A program made the position numbers and the translations under genes. Positions 1-7,730 of a DNA stretch of 64,000 nucleotides are shown piece after piece (positions within the stretch are counted from its first letter, which is position 1; every line of letters starts with the position of its first letter). The notes under the pieces were generated by a model. The model had not been told where the DNA came from. It worked only from the letters and a program-made list of their open reading frames with translations, and did no database searches. Origin of the DNA: Alphaproteobacteria bacterium (lineage in GTDB: Bacteria > Pseudomonadota > Alphaproteobacteria > Caulobacterales > Caulobacteraceae); the NCBI GenBank assembly GCA_018821435.1, contig JAHJME010000037.1, forward strand, positions 1-64,000, read 5' to 3'.

Positions 1-938
1 CGGCCCGCCGTGACCGGCGTGGCCTCATGCATGATGGCGCAGGAGAACACCACCGCGCCGCCCGGCGGCGGGCGATAGGTGGCCGGGCCGTACTCGGCGA
101 AGCGCAGGTCGCCGCCCTCGAACCCGTCGTTGAGATTGAGCGAGCAGGCGAACCGGCGGTGCGCGGTGCCCTGGGTGGTGTTGTCGCGGTGGGCGTGGAA
201 CACGGCGTTGTCGGCGGCGTCGTAGCAGCTGACCAGGAACCGCTCGATCCGGGTGACCTGGAAGCCCAGGCCGCGCACCATCATCGGATACAGCCGGCGC
301 TCCAGCCGCTCGCGGATGGCGTCTTGCAGCTCGGGGTCGCTGATCCAGATATCGCGGCGCTTCTTCAGCTCGTCCATCACCGCCACCGTGCGGTCGCCCG
401 CGTCGCGCATCACGCCGGTGAACGCGCCGCCGTCGGTCTCATGCAGCGCGATCAGCGCCTGGCACAGCTCGGGTTCGAAGATGTTCGGCACGGTCAGCAC
501 CGGCGCGTGCAGCGCCACGCCGGCGTGGTCGGCGGGGGCGGGCAGGGCGGCGATACGGGCGAAGATCTCCTGCGGCGCATCGATGGCCGCCGAGGCCATC
601 ACCCGCAGCGTCGGGTCCAGCAGCAGCCAGTGCGGCTCCGGGCCATAGCGGTTGGTGATCGCCTGGGTGGCGTCGCGCATCCAGCGCAGGCCGCGCACAT
701 CGCGCAGCCCGGCCATCATCTCGGGATCGCGGACCACCACCAGGGCGCAGGCCTTCACCTCGTCGAACAGGTGCTGGTGCGCCGCCAGGGCGCGCACGGC
801 CGCGATCCGGGGTTCGGGCTCCAGGGGCAGGAACATGAGCAGCACATAGCGGCCCGCGGTCGTGTCGAACGCGAACTCGGCGTTCGAGGGCGTCCACGCG
901 GCGAACCACGGTGCGTTCTGGCCAAGCGAAAGCGGCAT
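1..938 (-). CDS. Peroxiredoxin-like domain fused to 2OG-Fe(II) oxygenase (prolyl 4-hydroxylase type), 3' end outside window
   Basis: Reading from the ATG at 938 leftwards gives 312 residues before the window edge cuts off the C terminus. Residues about 1-150 resemble a thioredoxin/peroxiredoxin fold but lack the peroxidatic Cys where one is expected (the segment reads FLPLEPEPR). Residues about 150-312 look like a 2-oxoglutarate/Fe(II) dioxygenase: an HxD iron motif (H250-R-D252) and a distal His (H304, in MHEATP) are visible, and the DLRFAEYG and PPPGGAVVFS segments are typical of the prolyl 4-hydroxylase alpha-subunit family. Likely role: hydroxylation of a protein or small-molecule substrate in the cytoplasm; no signal peptide is seen. 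Substrate unknown. It is divergent from gyrA, with an inverted repeat between them. The family call is good; the role is inferred. Confidence 0.75.
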   Translation of the reverse strand, partial: MPLSLGQNAPWFAAWTPSNAEFAFDTTAGRYVLLMFLPLEPEPRIAAVRALAAHQHLFDEVKACALVVVRDPEMMAGLRDVRGLRWMRDATQAITNRYGPEPHWLLLDPTLRVMASAAIDAPQEIFARIAALPAPADHAGVALHAPVLTVPNIFEPELCQALIALHETDGGAFTGVMRDAGDRTVAVMDELKKRRDIWISDPELQDAIRERLERRLYPMMVRGLGFQVTRIERFLVSCYDAADNAVFHAHRDNTTQGTAHRRFACSLNLNDGFEGGDLRFAEYGPATYRPPPGGAVVFSCAIMHEATPVTAG

Positions 939-1006
939 GCCGGCAAACTAGAGCTTCCGCCCGTCCAGGTCACGTGGGCGCCGCTGGGGCGGCCTGTCGC
1001 ACTCCG

Positions 1007-1040
1007 CACGCGTGCGCGTGTACATACGTGCGCACGCGTG
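1007..1040. repeat. Perfect 11-bp inverted repeat between the divergent oxygenase and gyrA genes
   Basis: CACGCGTGCGC at 1007-1017 is mirrored exactly by GCGCACGCGTG at 1030-1040, with a 12-bp spacer. It lies in the 178-bp divergent intergenic region, 77 bp before the gyrA start. It could be a regulator binding site or a cruciform-forming element. No terminator T-run follows it. Confidence 0.7.
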
Positions 1041-1116
1041 AAGTGGCGTTGACCTCTTCCGGGTGGTAACTGGAATGCCCATCTAACAGTTCGATTCGAA
1101 CGGCGATTTCCCTCCC

Positions 1117-3927
1117 TTGACCGACGACAGCACCACGACCCCTCCCGAACACGGGCCCGGGGGCATTGCCCCTATCGCGATCGAAGACGAGCTGAAGCGC
1201 TCGTACCTCGACTACGCGATGAGCGTGATCGTCAGCCGCGCCCTTCCGGACGTGCGCGACGGCCTGAAGCCCGTGCACCGGCGGATCCTGTTCTCGATGG
1301 GTGAGCAGGGGCATACCCCCGACCGCTCGTACGTGAAGTCCGCCCGCATCGTCGGTGACGTGATGGGTAAGTATCACCCGCACGGCGACGTCGCGATCTA
1401 CGACACCTTGGTGCGCCTGGCGCAGCCGTTCTCGATGAGCCTGCTGCTCATCGACGGCCAGGGCAACTTCGGCTCGGTGGACAACGATCCGCCGGCCGCC
1501 ATGCGCTACACCGAGAGCCGCATGACCCGGGCCGCGATGGCGATCCTGGCGGACCTCGACAAGGATACGGTCGACTTCAAGGACAACTACGACGGCTCCG
1601 AGAGCGAGCCGGTGGTGCTGCCCTCGCGCATCCCCAACCTGCTGGTCAACGGCGCGGGCGGCATCGCTGTCGGCATGGCCACCAACATCCCGCCCCATAA
1701 CCTGGGCGAGATCGTCGACGCCTGCCTGGCCTATATCGACGACCCCGAGATCAGCCTGGACGCCCTGCTGGACATCGTGCCCGGCCCGGACTTCCCGACC
1801 GGCGGCCAGATCGTCGGCCGCACCGGCGCGCGGACGGCGCTGATGACCGGCCGCGGCTCGGTGATCATGCGCGGCATCGCCAACGTCGAGGAGATCCGCA
1901 AGGATCGCGAGGCGATCATCATCACGGCGATCCCGTACCAGCTGAACAAGGCTTCGCTGGTCGAACGGATCGCCGAGCTGGTGCGTGAGAAGCGGGTCGA
2001 GGGCGTCTCCGACCTGCGCGACGAATCCGACCGCCAGGGCATGCGCATCGTCATCGAGATGAAGCGCGACGCCTCGGCCGAGGTGCTGCTGAACCAGCTC
2101 TACCGCTATACTCCGCTGCAGTCCTCGTTCGGGGTCAACATGCTGGCGCTGAACCGCGGGCGGCCCGAGCAGATGGGCCTGCGCGAGATGGTCACCGCCT
2201 TCGTGGATTTCCGCGAAGAGGTGGTGGTCCGCCGCACCAAGTTCGAACTCAGCAAGGCCCGCGACCGCGGTCACGTCTTGGTCGGCCTGGCCATCGCCGT
2301 GGCCAACATCGACGAGTTCATCCACATCATCCGCTCGTCCAAGGACCCGACCGAGGCGCGCGAGCGCCTGGTGGCCAAGGACTGGCCGGCCGGCGACATG
2401 CTACCCCTGGTCGAGCTGATCGCCGACCCGCGCACCCTGGTGATCGACGGCAAGGAGATCCGGCTCACCGACGAGCAGGCCCGCGCCATCCTGGCGCTGA
2501 CCCTGTCGCGCCTCACCGGCCTGGGCCGCGACGAGATCTTCGGCGAAGCCCGCGAACTGGCGAACACCATCCAGGGCCACCTGGAGATCCTGGCGTCGCG
2601 CGAACGCATCATGGCCATCGTCCGCGAAGAGCTGGTCGCCGTGCGCGACGCCTTCGCCGTGCCGCGCCGCACCGAGATTATCGACGGCGACGCCGACGTC
2701 GAGGACGAGGACCTGATCGCCCGCGAGGACATGGTGATCACCGTGACCCACGGCGGCTATGTGAAGCGCACGCCGCTCAGCCTGTACCGGACTCAGCACC
2801 GCGGCGGTAAGGGCCGCTCGGGCATGGCGACCAAGGAAGAGGACGCCGTCACCCGGGTGTTCTCGGCCAACACCCACACGCCGATGCTGTTCTTCTCCAG
2901 CGGCGGCAAGGCCTACAAGCTGAAGGTCTGGCGCCTGCCGGTCGGCACGCCCACCTCGCGCGGCAAGGCCTTCGTGAACCTGCTGCCGATCGAGCCCGGC
3001 GAGACGATCACCTCGATCCTGCCGCTGCCCGAGGACGAGGCGACCTGGGATCAGTTCGACGTGATGTTCGCCACCCGCTCGGGGAACGTCCGCCGCAACA
3101 AGCTCAGCGACTTCATCGACATCCGGCGCAACGGCAAGATCGCCATGAAGCTGGACGAAGGCGACAGCATCATCGGCGTCGGCGTCTGCAACGCCGAGGT
3201 CAACGACATCCTGCTGACCACGGCCCTGGGCCGCTGCATCCGCTTCGTGACGGAAGAGGTCCGGGTGTTCGCCGGCCGCGACTCCACCGGCGTGCGCGGC
3301 ATCCGCCTGGCGGAGGGCGACAGCGTCATCTCCATGGCGATCCTGCGCGCCGTCACGGCCAACCCGGCCGAGCGGACCGCCTATGTGAAGCACGCCAACG
3401 CCATGCGCCGCGCGATCAGCGGCGACGGCGAGGAGGTCGAGGACGTCGCGGCGCCCGACGACGAGGAAGCCGTCGACGGCGAAGCCGCCCTGTCGCAGGA
3501 GCGTATCGCCGAACTGGGCGCGGCCGAGGAGTTCATCCTCACCGTCTCCACCGAAGGCTACGGCAAGCGCACCTCGGCCTACGAATTCCGTCGCACCGGT
3601 CGCGGTGGTCAGGGTCTGCTGGCCCAGGATCTCACCAAGAAGGGCAAGGGCGGTCGCCTGGCCGCCTCGTTCCCCGTCGAGGAGTTCGACCAGATCCTGC
3701 TCGTCACGGATCAGGGCCAGCTCATCCGCACCCCGGTCACCCAGGTCCGCGTCATCGGCCGCAACACCTCGGGCGTCACCATCTTCCGCACCAGCGCCAG
3801 CGAGCATGTCGTCTCGGTGGAACGCCTCGCCGACCAGGGTGAGGACGAAGACATCGCCGGGATCGAGGGTGATGTTCCGGACGCGGGCGGCGAGGGCGAT
3901 ACGGCTCCGGACGCCGGACAGGACTAG
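1117..3927 (+). CDS. gyrA: DNA gyrase subunit A
   Basis: Encodes the breakage-reunion subunit of DNA gyrase (936 aa), which acts with GyrB to introduce negative supercoils. The N-terminal catalytic domain carries the active-site Tyr in AAMRYTESRM and the winged-helix stretch around YHPHGD. The GyrA box appears as QHRGGKG near residue 560, followed by the beta-pinwheel C-terminal domain, which holds an acidic insertion (about residues 770-805). TTG at 1117 is the only usable start: the frame has a stop at 1084 and no ATG or GTG until the conserved YAMSVIVSR core. At the position equal to E. coli Ser83 the residue is Val (HPHGDVAIYD), with Asp87 kept. That substitution is associated with quinolone resistance elsewhere, for example the A90V change in Mycobacterium tuberculosis. 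Confidence 0.97.
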   Translation: MTDDSTTTPPEHGPGGIAPIAIEDELKRSYLDYAMSVIVSRALPDVRDGLKPVHRRILFSMGEQGHTPDRSYVKSARIVGDVMGKYHPHGDVAIYDTLVRLAQPFSMSLLLIDGQGNFGSVDNDPPAAMRYTESRMTRAAMAILADLDKDTVDFKDNYDGSESEPVVLPSRIPNLLVNGAGGIAVGMATNIPPHNLGEIVDACLAYIDDPEISLDALLDIVPGPDFPTGGQIVGRTGARTALMTGRGSVIMRGIANVEEIRKDREAIIITAIPYQLNKASLVERIAELVREKRVEGVSDLRDESDRQGMRIVIEMKRDASAEVLLNQLYRYTPLQSSFGVNMLALNRGRPEQMGLREMVTAFVDFREEVVVRRTKFELSKARDRGHVLVGLAIAVANIDEFIHIIRSSKDPTEARERLVAKDWPAGDMLPLVELIADPRTLVIDGKEIRLTDEQARAILALTLSRLTGLGRDEIFGEARELANTIQGHLEILASRERIMAIVREELVAVRDAFAVPRRTEIIDGDADVEDEDLIAREDMVITVTHGGYVKRTPLSLYRTQHRGGKGRSGMATKEEDAVTRVFSANTHTPMLFFSSGGKAYKLKVWRLPVGTPTSRGKAFVNLLPIEPGETITSILPLPEDEATWDQFDVMFATRSGNVRRNKLSDFIDIRRNGKIAMKLDEGDSIIGVGVCNAEVNDILLTTALGRCIRFVTEEVRVFAGRDSTGVRGIRLAEGDSVISMAILRAVTANPAERTAYVKHANAMRRAISGDGEEVEDVAAPDDEEAVDGEAALSQERIAELGAAEEFILTVSTEGYGKRTSAYEFRRTGRGGQGLLAQDLTKKGKGGRLAASFPVEEFDQILLVTDQGQLIRTPVTQVRVIGRNTSGVTIFRTSASEHVVSVERLADQGEDEDIAGIEGDVPDAGGEGDTAPDAGQD

Positions 3928-4031
3928 TCCGGCGTCGTCGACCCTCACGGAACGTCAGGTCGATTTCCGCTTGCCAGAACCACGTCCGGCGGCGAAAGGG
4001 CGAAACGGTTGAGTTTGGGGACTCCTAGCGC

Positions 4032-4526
4032 ATGACCCGCGTCGGCTTCTATCCGGGCACGTTCGATCCCATCCATAACGGCCATACCGACATCATGGGT
4101 CGGGCGGTCAAGCTGGTGGACCGGCTGGTCATCGGGGTCGCGATCAACGCCGGCAAGGGGCCGCTGTTCTCGCTGGAAGAGCGTGTGGACATCGTCGAAC
4201 AGGCGATCCAGCCGCTGCGCGACAGGGCCGAGATCATCGTCCAGCCCTACGAGGGCCTGACCATGCACTTCGCCCGCGAAGTCGGCGCCAACGTCATCGT
4301 CCGCGGCCTGCGCGCGGTGGCCGACTTCGAGTTCGAGTTTCAGATGACCGCCATGAACCAGCAGCTGGATCGCGAGATCGAGACGGTCTTCTTCATGGCC
4401 GACCCGCGCCACCTGGCGATCGCGTCGAAGCTGGTCAAGGAGATCGCCCAGCTAGGCGGCGAAGTCGAAAAGTTCGTCAGCCCGTCGGTCAAGGACCGGC
4501 TGATGGCGAAAGTCGGCCGCGCCTAA
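4032..4526 (+). CDS. coaD: Phosphopantetheine adenylyltransferase (CoaD)
   Basis: Catalyses the penultimate step of coenzyme A synthesis: 4'-phosphopantetheine plus ATP gives dephospho-CoA plus pyrophosphate. The 164-aa length is normal. The nucleotidyltransferase motif GTFDPIHNGH is at residues 9-18, and the C-terminal block ASKLVKEIAQLGG matches the family's phosphate-binding segment. It lies about 100 bp after gyrA and just before two cyclophilin genes on the same strand. The start ATG follows a weak purine-rich stretch. Confidence 0.95.
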   Translation: MTRVGFYPGTFDPIHNGHTDIMGRAVKLVDRLVIGVAINAGKGPLFSLEERVDIVEQAIQPLRDRAEIIVQPYEGLTMHFAREVGANVIVRGLRAVADFEFEFQMTAMNQQLDREIETVFFMADPRHLAIASKLVKEIAQLGGEVEKFVSPSVKDRLMAKVGRA

Positions 4527-4566
4527 TCTCTGGCGAAGCGGCGGCGACCTCGCTACGAGAGGCGCC

Positions 4567-5445
4567 ATGACGTTGAAGACCGTTCTGCTCGCCGCGGCGT
4601 TCGCGGCCCTCGCCACCACGGCCACCGCCCAGAAGAAGCCGGTTCCGGCCCCGGCGGCTGCCGCGCCGGCAAAGCCCGCCGCGCCCACGGCCGCCGACTG
4701 GCGCACCCCCAAGGCCGAAGACGTCCTGGTGATCGACACCAACAAGGGCCGGATCATCGTCGAGATGGTGCCCGAGGTCGCGCCCCTGTGGACCGCACAG
4801 ATGCGCGCGCTGACCCTGGAGCACTTCTACGACGGCCAGACCTTCTTCCGGGTCATCGAAGACTTCATGGACCAGACGGGCGACCCGGAAAACCGCGGCA
4901 CCGGCCAGTCGTCCAGGCCCAACGTCAACGCCGAGTTCCAATTCCGCCGCGGGCCCGAGACGCCGTTCGTGCTGGTCGCCGACCAGGCCGTGGCCGAGGT
5001 GGGCTTCATCAAGTCGCTGCCGGTGACCACCCAGTCGATGATGCTGGCCCCGATGACGCGCGACGGCAAGATTTCCGGTTACGGCCTGTTCTGTCCCGGC
5101 GTCGGCGGCGCCGCGCGCGGCGAGGACGAGAATTCGGCGAACAGCCAGTTCTTCCTGATGCGGGCGAACTATCCGCGCCTGGAGCGCCGCTACACGGCCT
5201 GGGGCCGAGTTATCTCGGGCATGGACGTGGTAACCGCCATCAAGGTGGGCGAGCCCGTTCCCGATCCGCAGGACAAGATGGAACGGGTCCGTCTGCTGAG
5301 CGATATCCCTGAGAAAGACCGGCCGAAGATCCGCGTGATCGATCCGGCCGGACAATGGTTCAAGGCCGAGATCGCCCGCGCCCAGGCGTTGGGCGGCGCG
5401 AACTTCACGGCCTGTGACGTGAACATCCCTGTCGAGGTGAAATAA
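4567..5445 (+). CDS. Exported cyclophilin-type peptidyl-prolyl cis-trans isomerase
   Basis: A 292-aa cyclophilin with a Sec signal peptide (residues 1-21, cleavage near ATA-Q) and an Ala/Pro-rich linker, so it should act in the periplasm on folding of secreted or outer-membrane proteins. The catalytic core is recognisable: FFRVIEDFMDQ carries the Arg, Phe and Gln of the active site, NSANSQFF and a Trp in YTAWG are kept. The domain is unusual in having about 50 extra residues (roughly 120-170) between the catalytic Arg region and the NSANSQFF strand. Its stop overlaps the start of the next cyclophilin by 1 bp (TAATG), so the two are probably translated together. Confidence 0.9.
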   Translation: MTLKTVLLAAAFAALATTATAQKKPVPAPAAAAPAKPAAPTAADWRTPKAEDVLVIDTNKGRIIVEMVPEVAPLWTAQMRALTLEHFYDGQTFFRVIEDFMDQTGDPENRGTGQSSRPNVNAEFQFRRGPETPFVLVADQAVAEVGFIKSLPVTTQSMMLAPMTRDGKISGYGLFCPGVGGAARGEDENSANSQFFLMRANYPRLERRYTAWGRVISGMDVVTAIKVGEPVPDPQDKMERVRLLSDIPEKDRPKIRVIDPAGQWFKAEIARAQALGGANFTACDVNIPVEVK

Positions 5446-5906
5446 TGGACGCTGAAAACACCCTCCTGCTGGAACTGGCCACCGGCGCCGTGAAGATCAA
5501 GCTGCGGCCCGACCTGGCGCCCCAGCACGTGGCGCGGATCAAGGAACTGGCCCGTGAAGGCTTCTACGACGGTGTGGTCTTCCATCGCGTGATCCCGGGC
5601 TTCATGGCCCAGGGCGGCGACCCGACCGGCACCGGTTCGGGCGGCTCGGACAAGCCGAACCTGCCGGCCGAGTTCTCCAAGGAACCGCACGTGCGCGGCG
5701 TCTGCTCGATGGCCCGCACCAACAATCCGAACTCGGCCAACAGCCAGTTCTTCATCTGCTTCGACGACGCCCGCTTCCTCGACAGCCAGTACACCGTCTG
5801 GGGCGAAGTGACCGAGGGCATGGAGCACATCGACAGCCTGCCCAAGGGCGAGCCGCCGCGCAGCCCGGGCAAGATCGTCTCGGCCAAGGTCGCCGCGGAC
5901 GCGTGA
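5445..5906 (+). CDS. ppiB: Cytoplasmic cyclophilin (PpiB type)
   Basis: A 153-aa single-domain cyclophilin without a signal peptide. FHRVIPGFMAQGGDP contains the active-site Arg and Gln, followed by GTGSGG, NSANSQFFI and a Trp in YTVWGEV. It catalyses cis-trans isomerisation of proline peptide bonds in the cytoplasm. It is coupled by overlap to the exported cyclophilin upstream, and its TGA overlaps the GTG start of the next gene by 4 bp, giving a tightly linked coaD-ppi-ppiB-HD arrangement. Confidence 0.95.
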   Translation: MDAENTLLLELATGAVKIKLRPDLAPQHVARIKELAREGFYDGVVFHRVIPGFMAQGGDPTGTGSGGSDKPNLPAEFSKEPHVRGVCSMARTNNPNSANSQFFICFDDARFLDSQYTVWGEVTEGMEHIDSLPKGEPPRSPGKIVSAKVAADA

Positions 5907-6460
5907 CCCCGGCGCTTGAGAGAGCCTATGCCAACCCCAGCCGGCGCTATCACTCGCGCCGGCATATCGATGACTGCCTGACGAAACTGGACGCCTGGCC
6001 AGGGCTCACGCCGGATGAACGGCGCGTGCTCGGCTGGGCGATCTGGTGGCATGACGCGATCTACGATGCGCGGGCCTCGGACAACGAGGCCCGCAGCGCC
6101 GATCTGGCCCGCGCCGATCTGCCTGCCCTGGGCGCGACGCCGGCCGAGGTGGACGAGGTCGCGCGCCTCATCCTGCTGACGGCCGGTCACCAGGTTCCCG
6201 ACGGCGACCGCCTGGGCGCCGTCCTGGTGTCCATTGACCTGTCCATCCTGGCGTCGGAGCCTGCCGCCTACGACGCCTACGCGCGGGCTGTGCGCGAGGA
6301 GTACGCCCATGTGCCGGACGAGCTCTGGCGGCCGGGCCGGGCCCGCGTGCTGCAACACTTCCTCGACGCGCCGGTTATCTTCGCCGACCCCGCGTTTCGC
6401 GCCGCGCACGAGGCGCAGGCGCGAGCGAACCTGGCGCGGGAAATCGCGTCGTTGAGGTAG
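5903..6460 (+). CDS. HD-domain metal-dependent phosphohydrolase family protein
   Basis: A 185-aa protein starting at GTG 5903, overlapping the ppiB stop by 4 bp. It shows the HD-superfamily pattern: RYHSRRHIDDCL (first His block), WWHDAIYD (the HD doublet) and the SADLARADL helix. This matches the predicted metal-dependent HD phosphohydrolases of about 190-200 aa (COG4339-like). The substrate is unknown; relatives are usually assigned to nucleotide or phosphate ester hydrolysis. Cytoplasmic. Function beyond the fold is not supported. Confidence 0.8.
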   Translation: MTPALERAYANPSRRYHSRRHIDDCLTKLDAWPGLTPDERRVLGWAIWWHDAIYDARASDNEARSADLARADLPALGATPAEVDEVARLILLTAGHQVPDGDRLGAVLVSIDLSILASEPAAYDAYARAVREEYAHVPDELWRPGRARVLQHFLDAPVIFADPAFRAAHEAQARANLAREIASLR

Positions 6461-6464
6461 AGGC

Positions 6465-6911
6465 ATGGCTGCGCGTCTCAAGGTGTTCCTGACCTCCGAC
6501 GGCCTCACCGACTACATCGTCGCCGCCACCTCGAAGCCCAAGGCGCTTGAGGCGTGGGGCAGCCACCAGGACCTGTTCAAGACCGGTCTGGCCCATGAGA
6601 CGGACGACGAAGCGCTGTTGAAGGCCGCCGGCGCGCAGCCGGGCCAGGTGCTCAAGCGTCCGGCGGGGTCGCGCGCGACGCTGGAGAAGCTCAAGCCGGC
6701 GAGGGCGGACAAGCCCAAGCCGGCGGGTCCGTCGAAAGCCGCCCTGAAGAAGGTATCGGACGCCGAAGTAAGGCTGGCTACCGCCGACGCGGCCCATGCC
6801 CGTGAACTCGCCGACCTGGACACCCGTCGTGCGGCACTGGAGACGAAGCACGCCAAGGCGCGCGAGAAGCTGCAGGCGGCCCTTGCGGCGGCGCGCGAGG
6901 CGCTGGACTAG
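6465..6911 (+). CDS. Hypothetical protein with C-terminal coiled coil
   Basis: 148 aa, ATG 4 bp after the HD gene stop, with GAGG-like bases just upstream. Residues about 1-65 form a compact domain (MAARLKVFLTSDGLTDY...ALEAWGS) that looks like a small conserved domain of unknown function. A Lys/Pro/Ala linker follows. The last 55 residues are Ala/Glu/Arg/Lys-rich with heptad spacing, a likely coiled coil. No signal peptide or catalytic motif is visible. Position suggests cotranscription with the preceding gene. Confidence 0.7.
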   Translation: MAARLKVFLTSDGLTDYIVAATSKPKALEAWGSHQDLFKTGLAHETDDEALLKAAGAQPGQVLKRPAGSRATLEKLKPARADKPKPAGPSKAALKKVSDAEVRLATADAAHARELADLDTRRAALETKHAKAREKLQAALAAAREALD

Positions 6912-6972
6912 CGCCCGGCTCGCCAAGGCCGCGCGACGCGGCTACGCTTGGGTCGTGGGTGGGGCGATCAAC

Positions 6973-7335
6973 ATGCGCGCGCGGCCGGCGACCCAAATGG
7001 GCGTGCGGTCGGCCCTGGCGCTCGTCTTGGCCTTGCTTGTGCTCCTCGGATTGGCGTCGAGCGGCCTTGCGCTGCCGGAACCCGCCGACAACCGACCGCC
7101 TGCTCCACACGACGTTCAGCAGGCGAGCGCTTCCATTGGGGCGGCACAAGAACCGACTGCAGAGGCCACGGCGGCCCGCCTGACAGTGGCGGCCAAGACG
7201 TCGCTGGCCATTGCCGCGACGGCGACGCCGACCTCGACGCGCTGGGACCCGCCGCACCAAGACGCCGACATGCGGCGCAAATTGCTGCGGCTTGGGGTCG
7301 AAATCCGTGGCCCGCCGGCGGGTCGCTTCGCCTGA
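6973..7335 (+). CDS. Small exported hypothetical protein
   Basis: 120 aa from ATG 6973. Residues 1-35 look like a signal peptide or anchor (MRARPATQ, then a Leu/Ala-rich core VRSALALVLALLVLLGLA). The rest is Pro/Ala/Thr-rich and probably disordered, ending with a short basic region (DMRRKLLRLG). A GTG six codons upstream is an alternative start. No family recognised; support is coding frame plus signal-like N terminus only. Confidence 0.5.
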   Translation: MRARPATQMGVRSALALVLALLVLLGLASSGLALPEPADNRPPAPHDVQQASASIGAAQEPTAEATAARLTVAAKTSLAIAATATPTSTRWDPPHQDADMRRKLLRLGVEIRGPPAGRFA

Positions 7336-7433
7336 GCCGCTGATTCTCCACGGAGGATTCTTCCTTGCCCGCCGCGCCTGCGACCGTGCCCACCCGCGCG
7401 GCGAACGCGGCCGACTGACCGGATTCTACCCGC

Positions 7434-7655
7434 ATGCTTCAAGTCCTGACCTGTGCCGTCGCGCTCGCGGCGCTCTGCCCGCTAGGCTTCCTCGCCCTCC
7501 GCCATGCGCGGCGACACCGCGCGCATGCCGTTCTCGCCGCCAGTCTGCTGCTGGTCTTCGGTGTGAACATCACCCAGGTGAGTCCGCCGCCGCCGCGTGA
7601 GGTGGAGGCGGAGCAGCACCAAGAGGAGGACGCGGAGGAAGACGAGCCGAAGTGA
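7434..7655 (+). CDS. Small membrane protein, hypothetical
   Basis: 73 aa. Two hydrophobic segments (about residues 3-22 and 30-48) separated by a basic turn (RHARRHRAH), followed by a Pro run and a strongly acidic tail (EAEQHQEEDAEEDEP). It resembles short two-pass inner-membrane proteins. No clear ribosome-binding site is seen. Could be spurious, but the hydrophobic/basic/acidic segmentation argues for a real product. Confidence 0.5.
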   Translation: MLQVLTCAVALAALCPLGFLALRHARRHRAHAVLAASLLLVFGVNITQVSPPPPREVEAEQHQEEDAEEDEPK

Positions 7656-7730
7656 AGGCGCGATTGGGCATCAGGCCGGAGCGCCCAAGCTTGACGCGCA
7701 TCGCCTCGCGTGCGCTTCACCTCGCCCTTC

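Noticed and set aside
2401..3948. Open minus-strand frame of about 515 codons opposite gyrA
   Set aside because: Antisense to the unmistakable GyrA reading frame; no recognisable features.
7710..7730. GTG start for queA at 7710
   Set aside because: Adds seven residues before the conserved MQLADFDF start; the ATG at 7731 fits the family.
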